Shown piece by piece: positions 17,191 to 24,196 of a DNA stretch of 64,000 bases; the stretch's first letter is position 1, and the number at the start of each line of letters is the position of its first letter. The translations under genes were made by a program, and so were the position numbers. The notes beneath the pieces were generated by a model that saw only the letters and a program-made list of their open reading frames with translations, did not search any database and was not told the DNA's origin. Source of the DNA: Mesorhizobium sp. M9A.F.Ca.ET.002.03.1.2 (GTDB taxonomy: Bacteria > Pseudomonadota > Alphaproteobacteria > Rhizobiales > Rhizobiaceae); the NCBI RefSeq assembly GCF_003952365.1, contig NZ_CP034443.1:4829001-4893000 (forward strand). Direction: 5' to 3'.

Positions 17191-17475
17191 ATGACGCTAT
17201 TGATAAAGGCACTCTCGACACTCGCGCTCATGCTCGCCATCGGCAGCAGCGCGCTTGCGCAGGAATACGTGAAGGGCGAAGTCGTCAAGGTCGACGCCAA
17301 ACAGCAGAAGCTGACGATCAAGCATGAGCCGCTGACCAATCTCGACATGCCCGCGATGACGATGGTGTTCGTCGTCGCGGAGGACGGCATGATCGAGAAG
17401 GTCAAAACGGGTCAAGCGATCGAGTTCACAGCCGACCGCGTCAACGGACGCATCACGGTCACTGACATCAAGTGA
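17191..17475 (+). CDS. CusF-like periplasmic copper-binding protein, copy 1
   Basis: A 94-residue protein with a signal peptide (ALMLAIGSSALAQ) and one OB-fold CusF domain. The metal-binding stretch reads IKHEPLTNLDMPAMTMVF: the His and the two Met of MTM match CusF ligands, while the CusF Trp position is Met here. CusF hands Cu(I) to CusCBA; here no CusA or CusB is nearby. It is the last gene of the first copper operon, followed by a hairpin. Copy 2 at 21746-22030 differs at six residues by eye. Confidence 0.92.
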   Translation: MTLLIKALSTLALMLAIGSSALAQEYVKGEVVKVDAKQQKLTIKHEPLTNLDMPAMTMVFVVAEDGMIEKVKTGQAIEFTADRVNGRITVTDIK

Positions 17476-17488
17476 TCCGGGAACAGCA

Positions 17489-17511
17489 CCGCGGGTTGAA
17501 AAAACCCGCGG
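17489..17511 (+). terminator. Hairpin after copper operon 1
   Basis: A 9-bp perfect stem, CCGCGGGTT/AACCCGCGG, with an A-rich 5-base loop, located 14 bp after the cusF-like stop and between convergent genes. There is no clear T-tract, so termination strength is uncertain. Confidence 0.6.
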
Positions 17512-17559
17512 CAGTCCCACGCGCTTGATCTCCGTGGACGGACATTTCTTCAAATCCAT

Positions 17560-18918
17560 TCATCGTGTACGTGGGAATTCTGCGCTGACGATTAAGCCGG
17601 GGCTATTGTCGTCCAGGGAAATTGTCGCACCATGGATGTCGGATATGGCCTTGACCAGGCTGAGGCCGAGCCCTGTCCCTTCGGTCGTCCTGCTCTTTTC
17701 CACGCGATAGAAGCGCTTGAGCACTTTCTGCCGCTCCTCCGCCGGGATGCCCGGTCCGTTGTCGCTGACGACGATGGAGCAGCGCTTCGCCTTCGTCGTG
17801 ACACCGATCGCAATCCGGGCCCCTCGTTGTGTGTGGCGCATTGCATTGACGACAAGGTTCACGCACATCTGCTTCAGCAGATCGGCATCGCCCCATATGA
17901 ATGAGGCCGTGTTTCGGCTGTCACTGGACAGAACCAGAGAACGCTCGGCGTCTTCCACGATGTGACTATAGATATCGTGGATTTCGGTGACCAATTCTGA
18001 AAGGTTCACCTTTGCAAATCGCGTCCGGCGCGCGCCGGACTCGATCTGCGAGATGCGCAGCAGACCATCGAATGTGCCGGCTATGTGCGAGACTTCGCCC
18101 ATCGCCTTTTCGATGAGCGATCTCGTGACGGTTTGGTCCTTGCTTTCGGAAGCGGCCTCAAGTGTCAGAAACAGCCGCCCGATCGGCGTCTTGAGGTCAT
18201 GCGCGATGTCGGTCGTTACCTGCGTCATCGCCGCAACGCTAGCCTGCAGCTGTGCCAGCGCGACATTGACCTCAGCTGCCAGCATGTCGATGTCATCGCC
18301 GCGCAAGGAGATCGGCAGGCGGGTGGCGAGCTCGCCGGCGCCGACGGCCTTCATGGCACCCGAGAGTCCAGCGATGCGCCGCCGTGTGCGGAACGCCAAC
18401 ACCGCACCCGCGCCGAGGCCTCCGGCAAGTACGATCGCCGTTCCCCAGCCGAAGCTGACAAGCGCGATGCCGCGCAAGCGATTGGTGTCGTCATAGCTTA
18501 CGCCGACGGTCAGGTCGTAGCCATCCAGGTTCTTCCGGTAGAGCCGGTAGTTGGTGAGCGCCGTGTTGTGGCTTGTCGGTGCGCGCGTGGAAAATCCCGG
18601 CGGCGACGCCGAAATATCAATGTTGCCAGCCAGGAAGTCGCCGTTGGGATCCTTCAGTGTGTAAAGCGTCTCCTGTCCCCTGATTGCCGGACCATGGCTT
18701 CGGATCATGGCGGCAGCGCCATCGACACCGTTCGCCTCATAGGCGAATGCAATCTCCCGGAACCGCTCCATCACATTTGAATCCAGCCGCTCGTAAAGAT
18801 AGGCGGCGACCATGTTGTAAGCGACGAAATTGGCTCCCAGGAACGAAAGCAGAAACAGGGAGATGTAGAACGCGGCAAGTCGGATCGACGTACTTCTGGC
18901 GATACTAGCGTTGGCCAT
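17560..18918 (-). CDS. Sensor histidine kinase, heavy-metal (CusS/CopS-like) type
   Basis: A 452-residue membrane kinase. TM1 is at ~12-35 (LAAFYISLFLLSFLGANFVAYNMV), followed by a periplasmic domain to about residue 150, TM2 (IALVSFGWGTAIVLAGGLGAGAVLAF) and HAMP. The DHp domain has the phospho-acceptor His in TDIAHDLKTPIGRLF. The ATPase N-box is NLVVNAMRHTQ, with G-boxes DNGPGIP and GTGLGLSL. The ATG at 18918 overlaps the response regulator's 3' end by 14 bp; an upstream in-frame start at 18963 is less likely. Located inside the copper cluster, it most likely senses periplasmic copper (inference from context). Confidence 0.9.
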   Translation of the reverse strand: MANASIARSTSIRLAAFYISLFLLSFLGANFVAYNMVAAYLYERLDSNVMERFREIAFAYEANGVDGAAAMIRSHGPAIRGQETLYTLKDPNGDFLAGNIDISASPPGFSTRAPTSHNTALTNYRLYRKNLDGYDLTVGVSYDDTNRLRGIALVSFGWGTAIVLAGGLGAGAVLAFRTRRRIAGLSGAMKAVGAGELATRLPISLRGDDIDMLAAEVNVALAQLQASVAAMTQVTTDIAHDLKTPIGRLFLTLEAASESKDQTVTRSLIEKAMGEVSHIAGTFDGLLRISQIESGARRTRFAKVNLSELVTEIHDIYSHIVEDAERSLVLSSDSRNTASFIWGDADLLKQMCVNLVVNAMRHTQRGARIAIGVTTKAKRCSIVVSDNGPGIPAEERQKVLKRFYRVEKSRTTEGTGLGLSLVKAISDIHGATISLDDNSPGLIVSAEFPRTR

Positions 18919-19582
18919 GAATGGTGTAGCCGGTATTGCGTGTATTATGCAGGAGCGGAACATCGAACGGTTTGTCGATCTTCGCCCGCAGTCGGCTGAT
19001 ATGGGTTTCCACCACGGTGCTTTGTGGGTCGAAGTTGAAGTTCCAGATCCGCTCCAGAAGCATGGTCTTCGTCAGTATGCGGCCCTCGTTACGCATCAGG
19101 AGTTCAAGCAACGCGAATTCCCGAGGGAGCAATTCGATCGTCGTTCCGCCGCGGGTGGCGAGGCGGCTGAGGAGATCCAGTTCCAGATCAGCCACTTTCA
19201 GCTTTGCCTTTTCGGCGGCGATCGGAGGGCGCCTTCGCAGAGCATTGACACGAGCCAGGAGTTCGGAGAAGGCAAAGGGCTTGATCAGGTAATCGTCGGC
19301 ACCGGCCTCCAGTCCCTCGACTCGATCGTTGACACCGCCCACCGCCGTCAGGAAGATCACTGGCACCTTTCCGCCGGCGCCTCGAAGACCCCGCACGAGC
19401 GACAAGCCATCGAGGCCTGGCAGCATCCGATCCACAATTGCGACATCATAAGGTTCGCGCAGTCCGACAAGCAGAGCATCGCGCCCGTCTGTCATGACAT
19501 CGACCACATGGCCGGAAGAGTTCAGTCCATTTTCGATGTAGCGGCTGATTTGTTCGTCGTCTTCGACCAAGAGAATTTTCAT
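18905..19582 (-). CDS. OmpR-family response regulator, CusR/CopR-like
   Basis: A 225-residue protein with a receiver domain (1-~118; acidic pocket EDDEQ, phospho-Asp in VAIVDRMLPGLDGL, Lys in YLIKPFAFSEL) and a C-terminal OmpR winged helix (~130-222; LLPREFALLELLMRNEGRILTKTMLLERIWNF). It is the first gene of the kinase pair. It is the natural candidate to bind the three TTACA-N4-TGTA-type boxes in this region (inference). Confidence 0.93.
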   Translation of the reverse strand: MKILLVEDDEQISRYIENGLNSSGHVVDVMTDGRDALLVGLREPYDVAIVDRMLPGLDGLSLVRGLRGAGGKVPVIFLTAVGGVNDRVEGLEAGADDYLIKPFAFSELLARVNALRRRPPIAAEKAKLKVADLELDLLSRLATRGGTTIELLPREFALLELLMRNEGRILTKTMLLERIWNFNFDPQSTVVETHISRLRAKIDKPFDVPLLHNTRNTGYTIHGQR

Positions 19583-20010
19583 AATGGCAGTCTCTCATCT
19601 GGCTTGGCGCGCCAAGCGTTGATGACCTTTTATCCAGCTTGCTTCTGCCGGCGATGGCGCGGACGAAGCGATGTTTCAGGGAGACTTTGCTCGGCGGGTT
19701 TTTCGGCTCGGCGCCATCAGTCGGTGACGCGGCCTTTCCACCAGCCAGATCCTGGGTTTTGATACCTCAACATCCATGGACTGGATCGACAACACGGTTT
19801 GGAAGCAAAAGCACCTTGCAACTTTCGAGGTAATTGACCACTCGTATCGTCATCCTTTCATTGTACCGCAAGTCCAACATAAGGCTCACCTTTTTCCATT
19901 CCCGGGCAATGGCCGGGTGATTCCGACGATGACTACGGATTCTCTCACAACTGTGTCCAATATAGGCCAATAGCTTGGCGGATCGTGGCCGGCGATCACA
20001 GCATCGTGTC

Positions 20011-20032
20011 GCGCCGCTTGTATAAGCGGCGC
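20011..20032. terminator. 9-bp perfect stem-loop
   Basis: GCGCCGCTT-GTAT-AAGCGGCGC. It is GC-rich with a tetraloop, lies in a non-coding stretch and has no T-tract on either strand. It could be a terminator or part of a small structured RNA. Confidence 0.4.
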
Positions 20033-20121
20033 CCCTCCCTGAGGTGCGTGGAGAGCATGTCGGCTGCAATGAGCTGCGCACTGGAGCAAGATTTGGTCAG
20101 GTTCGTTAGCGAGCGGTGAAG

Positions 20122-20159
20122 GGGCAAACCAGCCGGCGGTGCTGCCGGCTGGTTTGCCC
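20122..20159. terminator. 16-bp perfect stem-loop downstream of the small secreted protein gene
   Basis: Left arm 20122-20137 (GGGCAAACCAGCCGGC), a 6-base loop, and a perfectly complementary right arm 20144-20159. It starts 47 bp after the end of the minus-strand gene at 20206. It is very stable but lacks a T-run. Confidence 0.55.
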
Positions 20160-20205
20160 TGCATTGGCCCCGTGGGAGGATGCGGAGCCTGCTGTGTTGG
20201 TCCTG

Positions 20206-20496
20206 CTATCGGCCCGCCCAGCTGTCGCGCTGGCGGGGGGAGATACCCTGCCACCATGACGGGCTCACGACTTCGACTCGATCGTAGCGGGAATTGGTCT
20301 TCTGGATGTCGCCATTGTCGAGCACTTGGTAAGATATGTCGGGGTTGGATGCCGATTTCGCGGTTTCGCCCGCCGATCCATGGCCCTGCAAGACCTTGTC
20401 GATGCCGGAGCTTGTCGGGTTCGTGCCGCTGCTGGCGACACTGGCCGAGGTCATCGCCGCGAAGACTATCAATGCATATCCGATGGTGTGTTTCAT
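20206..20496 (-). CDS. Small secreted protein of unknown function, candidate copper-responsive
   Basis: A 96-residue protein with a typical signal peptide (HTIGYALIVFAAMTSASVASS). The short mature chain is polar (SGIDKVLQGHGSAGE) and ends in an aromatic patch (VEVVSPSWWQGISPRQ). It has no cysteines and only one mature-region His, so it is not an obvious metal binder. I do not recognise a family. It is a monocistronic unit between the two copper blocks. A cop-type box lies about 88 bp ahead of its start, and a 16-bp palindrome (GAGCGTTCGAACGCTC, 20520-20535) lies in its leader. Confidence 0.7.
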   Translation of the reverse strand: MKHTIGYALIVFAAMTSASVASSGTNPTSSGIDKVLQGHGSAGETAKSASNPDISYQVLDNGDIQKTNSRYDRVEVVSPSWWQGISPRQRDSWAGR

Positions 20497-20519
20497 GGTT
20501 CAGTCCTTTTGTCTAAAGC

Positions 20520-20535
20520 GAGCGTTCGAACGCTC
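20520..20535. promoter_or_regulatory. 16-bp perfect palindrome in a leader
   Basis: GAGCGTTCGAACGCTC lies 24-39 bp upstream of the ATG at 20496. It may be a protein-binding site; having no loop, it is unlikely to act as an RNA hairpin. The function is unknown. Confidence 0.45.
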
Positions 20536-20583
20536 AGCAACAACAGGCTACGGGGTCGAATTCACGGGCACCTTCCGTCGGAC

Positions 20584-20597
20584 TTACATTTTTGTGA
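20584..20597 (-). promoter_or_regulatory. Cop-box-like operator 3 (reverse orientation)
   Basis: Read on the minus strand it is TCACAAAAATGTAA, which matches the boxes at 12951 and 20865 in 12 of 14 positions. It lies 88-101 bp upstream of the small secreted protein gene that ends at 20206. Confidence 0.6.
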
Positions 20598-20848
20598 TTC
20601 TCATGCGTGGTCGCGACTGAAGCCGAAATCGGGAAGTTCAGCTTTGAAATGCCACATGTTGAACGGCTGTCGCAGTTTCTCTTGCGCCGATGCATGGCCA
20701 TCCAATGCGACTTCCGTCATGAAGAACATCTGATTGTCGCGTCTGCTTGAGGCGCTGAGAGACTGCCGCACAGGAGTTGTGTCGGTCGTCCGCTATTCCT
20801 GATTCAGGAGTTCCGCAGCGAGGTTGACGACCACCCGCAAGTGGCCAC

Positions 20849-20934
20849 GAGCCATACACAAGCCTTACAAAAATGTATGAAAAATGTTGTGGCGCATGGC
20901 GGCCGCGAGCAATACCGTTCTTGCAACGGCCTTC
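20849..20934 (+). repeat. 86-bp duplicated promoter segment, copy 2
   Basis: The counterpart of 12935-13020 with seven mismatches by eye. The shared identity stops abruptly after GGCCTTC, about 50 bp before the copA fragment begins, so the duplicate operon is a composite of two non-adjacent source pieces. Confidence 0.9.
20865..20878 (+). promoter_or_regulatory. Cop-box-like operator 2
   Basis: Identical 14-mer TTACAAAAATGTAT to the box at 12951-12964, now ahead of the copA remnant and the second cupredoxin and cusF-like genes. Retention of an intact box suggests the duplicate unit is still regulated. Confidence 0.65.
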
Positions 20935-20984
20935 GTTCGCCCGTGCTCGAACCTCGGTATTGAAGCAGTATCCTGGGATCGTCC

Positions 20985-21199
20985 GAGGTGTCGCTCGACA
21001 CCCCGACGGCGCCATGCGGGCATACGCGTTCGAAGCCAAATACGAGGGCGACCGGGCGATCCACTGCCATAAGTCGCACCACACAACGAACGCCATGGGC
21101 GTACTCACGGTCATCGGCGTCGACAACTCGAAGTCACCAGCAAGATCCGCCGGGTCCAGCCCGAATACAGCGCACGGCGGTCACGGCAAACAGGGATGA
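20985..21199 (+). pseudogene. Remnant of a second copA-like oxidase gene (3' part, internally deleted)
   Basis: Residues GAMRAY...EAKYEGD...IHCHKSHHTTNAM match the C-terminal copper-binding region of the oxidase at 15275-16633. At nucleotide level 20985-21167 matches 16139-16329. Then 272 bp (16330-16601) are missing and the match resumes at 16602. Small deletions also shift the frame after VDNSK. The N-terminal three quarters, including three copper motifs, are absent, so it cannot encode an oxidase. Confidence 0.88.
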
Positions 21200-21234
21200 G
21201 AACCCTCAACCTCAACAATGAGAGAAAGTGCAGC

Positions 21235-21720
21235 ATGAAACGTATCATTGCAGCGGCCATTTTGATGGCCGCCAGTTCCGGAGCAGCTCTTGCCGGCGGA
21301 ACCCACGCTGGAGGGCATGGCGACGAAGCCGCAATGCCGATCGGCAATCCTGGTGAAGCTGGCCAGGCAAAGCGGACGGTCAACATCTCGATGTCGGAGA
21401 AGGACGACGGGACGATGCTGTTCCAACCGGCCGTGCTCAAGGTGAAGAAGGGCGAGACCGTTCGCCTGAAGTTCGTCAACAAGGGCCAGATCGACCACGA
21501 ATTCGTCATGGACGTCCATGACGGGATCATGGAGCACAAGGCGCTGATGGAGAAGTTCCCCGAAATGGAGCATGCCGATCCCAACTCGATCCGGCTGGCT
21601 CCCGGCGCCAGAGGCGAGATCATCTGGACGTTCGCCAATGCCGGCGAGTTCGGCTTCGCCTGCCTGGTCCCGGGTCATTACGATTCCGGCATGAAGGGCG
21701 ACATCACCGTCGCCAACTGA
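21235..21720 (+). CDS. Periplasmic cupredoxin, copy 2
   Basis: A 161-residue near-duplicate of the protein at 16675-17163. The signal peptide and N-terminus hold most of the differences. The copper site (IDHEFVMD and FACLVPGHYDSGM) and the core are unchanged, so selection appears to maintain function. The leader between copA remnant and start, including its GAGAAAG ribosome-binding region, is conserved. It probably forms a two-gene unit with the following cusF-like gene under the copied promoter. Confidence 0.92.
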   Translation: MKRIIAAAILMAASSGAALAGGTHAGGHGDEAAMPIGNPGEAGQAKRTVNISMSEKDDGTMLFQPAVLKVKKGETVRLKFVNKGQIDHEFVMDVHDGIMEHKALMEKFPEMEHADPNSIRLAPGARGEIIWTFANAGEFGFACLVPGHYDSGMKGDITVAN

Positions 21721-21745
21721 CCGCCAAAACCGCAAAGGAAGAATC

Positions 21746-22030
21746 ATGACATTGTTGGAAAAAACACTCTCGACACTCGCGCTCGCGCTCGCCATCGGCG
21801 GGAGCGCGCTTGCGCAGGAATACGTGAAGGGCGAAGTCGTCAAGGTCGACGCCAAACAGCAGAAGCTGACGATCAAGCATGGGCCGCTGACCAATCTCGA
21901 CATGCCCGCGATGACGATGGTGTTCGTCGTCGCGGAGGACGGTATGATCGAGAAGGTCAAGGCGGGTCAGGCGATCGAGTTCACAGCCGACCGCGTCAAC
22001 GGACGCATCACGGTCACCGACATCAAGTGA
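21746..22030 (+). CDS. CusF-like periplasmic copper-binding protein, copy 2
   Basis: A 94-residue protein differing from copy 1 (17191-17475) at six positions by eye, four of them in the signal peptide (Ile5Glu, Ala7Thr, Met14Ala, Ser19Gly). One change, Glu to Gly, is directly after the ligand His (KHGPLTN). The MTM metal-binding motif is intact. An AAAGGAA ribosome-binding site precedes the ATG. It is the last gene of the duplicated unit. Confidence 0.92.
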   Translation: MTLLEKTLSTLALALAIGGSALAQEYVKGEVVKVDAKQQKLTIKHGPLTNLDMPAMTMVFVVAEDGMIEKVKAGQAIEFTADRVNGRITVTDIK

Positions 22031-22043
22031 TCCGAGACCAGCA

Positions 22044-22069
22044 CCGCGGGTTGAAAAGTCAACCCGCGG
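22044..22069 (+). terminator. Hairpin after copper unit 2
   Basis: An 11-bp perfect stem CCGCGGGTTGA/TCAACCCGCGG with loop AAAG. It is the counterpart of the hairpin at 17489-17511 with a longer perfect stem, located 13 bp after the cusF-like stop. Confidence 0.6.
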
Positions 22070-22096
22070 CCGCTGGCCCGATCGGGCAAAACGGTA

Positions 22097-22459
22097 TCAC
22101 GATGACGGGGACGCGCAGAACGTTATCCAGAGATTTTCTTTCCAATCATGTGCGGAACTGCTCAGAGGCATCTCCACTGGATATCGGCGCGAACCCACGC
22201 CTACATACGCCGGGTAGGCACAGCGAACGCGCGCATGGTGCCTGCCGGTATCTTCATACCTGATGACGCCGTTCGCATCCGTCTCGAGGAGGCCAATAGC
22301 GACGTCAAAATCATAGTCCCCGCTTTGCGAGACGCTATTGCTCCGCACACTAAGCTGGACCGACGTCGCATCGGGAAAATTGGCAGTGTAGAAGATCAGT
22401 TGCTCCGCCATCGAGGGCGTAGCCACCAACACGCCGGCAAAAAATGCAATGGCGCGCAT
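22097..22459 (-). CDS. Small secreted protein of unknown function
   Basis: A 120-residue protein starting at the ATG at 22459, which has an excellent GGGAGGAGGAG immediately upstream. The signal peptide RAIAFFAGVLVATPSMA is followed by a beta-rich chain (EQLIFYTANFPDATSVQLSVRSNS) with one Cys-containing stretch (RVRCAYPAYVGVGSRRYPVEMP). I do not recognise a family. It converges on the second cusF-like gene. Confidence 0.7.
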   Translation of the reverse strand: MRAIAFFAGVLVATPSMAEQLIFYTANFPDATSVQLSVRSNSVSQSGDYDFDVAIGLLETDANGVIRYEDTGRHHARVRCAYPAYVGVGSRRYPVEMPLSSSAHDWKENLWITFCASPSS

Positions 22460-22604
22460 CTCCTCCTCCCGAAGATCCAAGGACGAGAGACTACCATGTC
22501 TTGCGTCAATATTCGAATCACTGTTCCCGGCAGTGTGCCGAGGCATTGGGATGCGCATTGCGTTGGATGTCTCCTCCGATTCGTATCTCCAGTCAGGACC
22601 AGCA

Positions 22605-22868
22605 ATGGCAAATCCTCCACGCCGACCGACAAATCCAATGGCCGCTGCCGAAGCCGCCTTCAAGCCAATCAAGAAGCCGGCCGCACCGGTTCGCGAAACC
22701 GCAGCTCCAAATGTCAGAGAGCTTGTTTCAATCAGGATTGATCGGGCTGTCTTGGATTATTTCCAGGCGGACGGATCGGGCTGGCAGGACCGTATCAACG
22801 ACGCCTTGCGGGCCACGGTCCAGAAGCGGATCGCCGCCGAGAACGACCGTCCAGACGACATCACCTGA
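22605..22868 (+). CDS. BrnA-like antitoxin family protein (orphan)
   Basis: An 87-residue protein with a Pro/Lys/Ala-rich N-terminus (PPRRPTNPMAAAEAAFKPIKKP) and a C-terminal ribbon-helix-helix-like segment (VSIRIDRAVLDYFQADGSGWQDRINDALRATVQKR) typical of BrnA antitoxins. The usual partner, a BrnT RNase-like toxin gene just upstream, is absent: the preceding gene is a divergent secreted protein. Rhizobia often carry such solitary BrnA proteins. The start at 22605 follows AGGA; an upstream extension in the same frame is probably non-coding. Confidence 0.8.
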   Translation: MANPPRRPTNPMAAAEAAFKPIKKPAAPVRETAAPNVRELVSIRIDRAVLDYFQADGSGWQDRINDALRATVQKRIAAENDRPDDIT

Positions 22869-22935
22869 CGGAAACGTGCGCGCTTAGTGATCTTTTTCTT
22901 GGCGGCATGTGGGAATGCATCATGCTGGTGGCACA

Positions 22936-23466
22936 TCATCGCCGGCGGGCAAGCTCCCGATAAAGCGCCTCCGGCGTAACGGCGATTTCCGATGCAACAT
23001 GATGCCAGCGTCCCTTGGGCGGCAAGACGCCGCCGTTGCATGCCTTCCAGGCGCTAACTCTCGCCGCGACGGATTTCAGGGATAATATCTCGGCCCGCGT
23101 CCGCGTCCGATGGACCTCGCCTGCCAGGTGTCGCAGCAGTGCGGAGGCCAGCGCGCGATCGCTTTCGAGCACGGCCCTGGCCCTGGTGATCGGCACAGCG
23201 CGCACCATGGATTCCTCAGGTGCCAAGGCATCGCAATGGTATCGATCCGCAAACAGCGAAGCCTCGGCCAGGATCGAAACCGAGCTGGCACGCTGCAATG
23301 TCAGCTGGAAGCCGTCAGGAAGTACCCGGACAAGGTGCAGTTCTCCCGCGGTGACCAGGAAGAGCGACAGAACCGGGTCGTCCCTACGAAACAGGACACT
23401 GCCGGCAGAGAGAGACTGCTCGCGTTCCGCGAGCTCAAGGAGTTGCTCGAAGAGGAGTTCCGACAT
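22936..23466 (-). CDS. Compact Crp/Fnr-family regulator
   Basis: A 176-residue protein with a cyclic-nucleotide-binding-like beta-roll (GSVLFRRDDPVLSLFLVTAGELHLVRVLPDGFQLTLQRA), the dimerisation helix and a short C-terminal helix-turn-helix (HHVASEIAVTPEALYRELARRR) at the very end. It is shorter than the usual 220-240 residues at both ends: there is no N-terminal cysteine cluster and no wing after the recognition helix. The ATG at 23466 is used; another in-frame ATG at 23478 lies in the same palindrome. It is divergent from the Spy-like gene. Confidence 0.82.
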   Translation of the reverse strand: MSELLFEQLLELAEREQSLSAGSVLFRRDDPVLSLFLVTAGELHLVRVLPDGFQLTLQRASSVSILAEASLFADRYHCDALAPEESMVRAVPITRARAVLESDRALASALLRHLAGEVHRTRTRAEILSLKSVAARVSAWKACNGGVLPPKGRWHHVASEIAVTPEALYRELARRR

Positions 23467-23479
23467 GATCGCGATCATG
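23464..23479. promoter_or_regulatory. FNR/CRP-type palindrome over the regulator start codon
   Basis: CATGATCGCGATCATG is a perfect 16-bp palindrome whose core TGAT-N4-ATCA fits the FNR-type TTGAT-N4-ATCAA pattern. It covers both candidate start codons of the Crp/Fnr gene and lies 57 bp before the divergent Spy-like ATG. Confidence 0.5.
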
Positions 23480-23535
23480 TTTCAGATCCCGCAGCCATGT
23501 CAAACGTCGCGAACACGAAACGCTGAGATCGCTCG

Positions 23536-24111
23536 ATGAACCGCAACCCAATTGCCGCGCTGTCCCTCATGCTGACTTTTCTTGCCGTCCCTCACGGGCT
23601 GGCGCAACAGCATGATGGCATCAACCATCACAAGGCCGCTAAAGGAAAGGACCAAATCACTTCGTCTTATTCCGGGATGGAGACGCGCCGCGTGAAGGCG
23701 CTCTCGGGCGAGCAGATCGCCGACCTTATGGCGGGGCGAGGGATCGGCCTGGCGCTGGCGGCCGAACTCAATTCCTATCCGGGTCCGTCACACGTCCTCG
23801 AACTCCGGAATGCTCTTGACCTCACCGACGAACAGGCGTCGCGGACCAAGGCCCTTTTGGATCAGATGAAGGCAGAAACCATCCTGCTCGGAAGACGAAT
23901 AATCGAGAAAGAAACCGAACTGGACCGCTTGTTTTCCGAACGGAAGATAACGTCGGCGCGCCTCGCTGAGATGACAAAAGCCATCGCCGGCGTGCAAGGC
24001 GAGCTACGGGCAGCGCACCTGCGCTATCACCTCGATATGGCCGGGTTGCTTACCCCTGGGCAGATCAGCCGGTATTCACAACTTCGCGGATACTCTGGAC
24101 AGGCTGATTGA
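23536..24111 (+). CDS. Spy/CpxP-like periplasmic protein
   Basis: A 191-residue protein with a signal peptide (PIAALSLMLTFLAVPHGLAQQ) and a mostly helical mature chain. LDLTDEQASRTKALLDQMKAETILLGRRIIEKETELDRLFSERKIT, then LLTPGQISRYSQLRGYSG, resembles the LTxxQ repeats of Spy/CpxP and of zinc-resistance-associated proteins. It sits at the edge of the copper region, divergent from the Crp/Fnr gene. It is probably a metal-stress or envelope-stress chaperone (inference). Confidence 0.75.
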   Translation: MNRNPIAALSLMLTFLAVPHGLAQQHDGINHHKAAKGKDQITSSYSGMETRRVKALSGEQIADLMAGRGIGLALAAELNSYPGPSHVLELRNALDLTDEQASRTKALLDQMKAETILLGRRIIEKETELDRLFSERKITSARLAEMTKAIAGVQGELRAAHLRYHLDMAGLLTPGQISRYSQLRGYSGQAD

Positions 24112-24196
24112 ACAGGGCCTATTGAGGCGTCAATGCGGCCGGATCGTGTAGATTGCGACGGGCATTGGACGGGCTGAGGTAGAAAAAGATAATTAA

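Larger units (their letters stand above)
16602..17511 (+). repeat. Duplicated copper module, copy 1 (end of copA, cupredoxin, cusF-like, hairpin)
   Basis: This block aligns almost continuously with 21168-22069 at very high identity, including intergenic sequence and the terminal hairpin. Together with the copA 3' match (16139-16329 to 20985-21167) it shows a segmental duplication. Confidence 0.92.
19583..20205. other. 623-bp stretch without a convincing gene
   Basis: The region upstream of the response regulator gene. Short open frames exist on both strands but none has a ribosome-binding site, signal peptide or recognisable family. It holds two strong hairpins (20011-20032 and 20122-20159). 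It must include the response-regulator promoter, though no clear -35/-10 pair or cop-type box was seen close to the start. Confidence 0.6.
21168..22069 (+). repeat. Duplicated copper module, copy 2
   Basis: The second copy of 16602-17511 (copA stop region, cupredoxin, cusF-like, terminal hairpin). The few changes are spread along the genes, mostly synonymous or in signal peptides. Confidence 0.92.

Noticed and set aside
19767..20081. A 104-codon minus-strand open frame upstream of the response regulator
   Set aside because: Arg/Ser/Cys-rich, no signal peptide, domain or ribosome-binding site.
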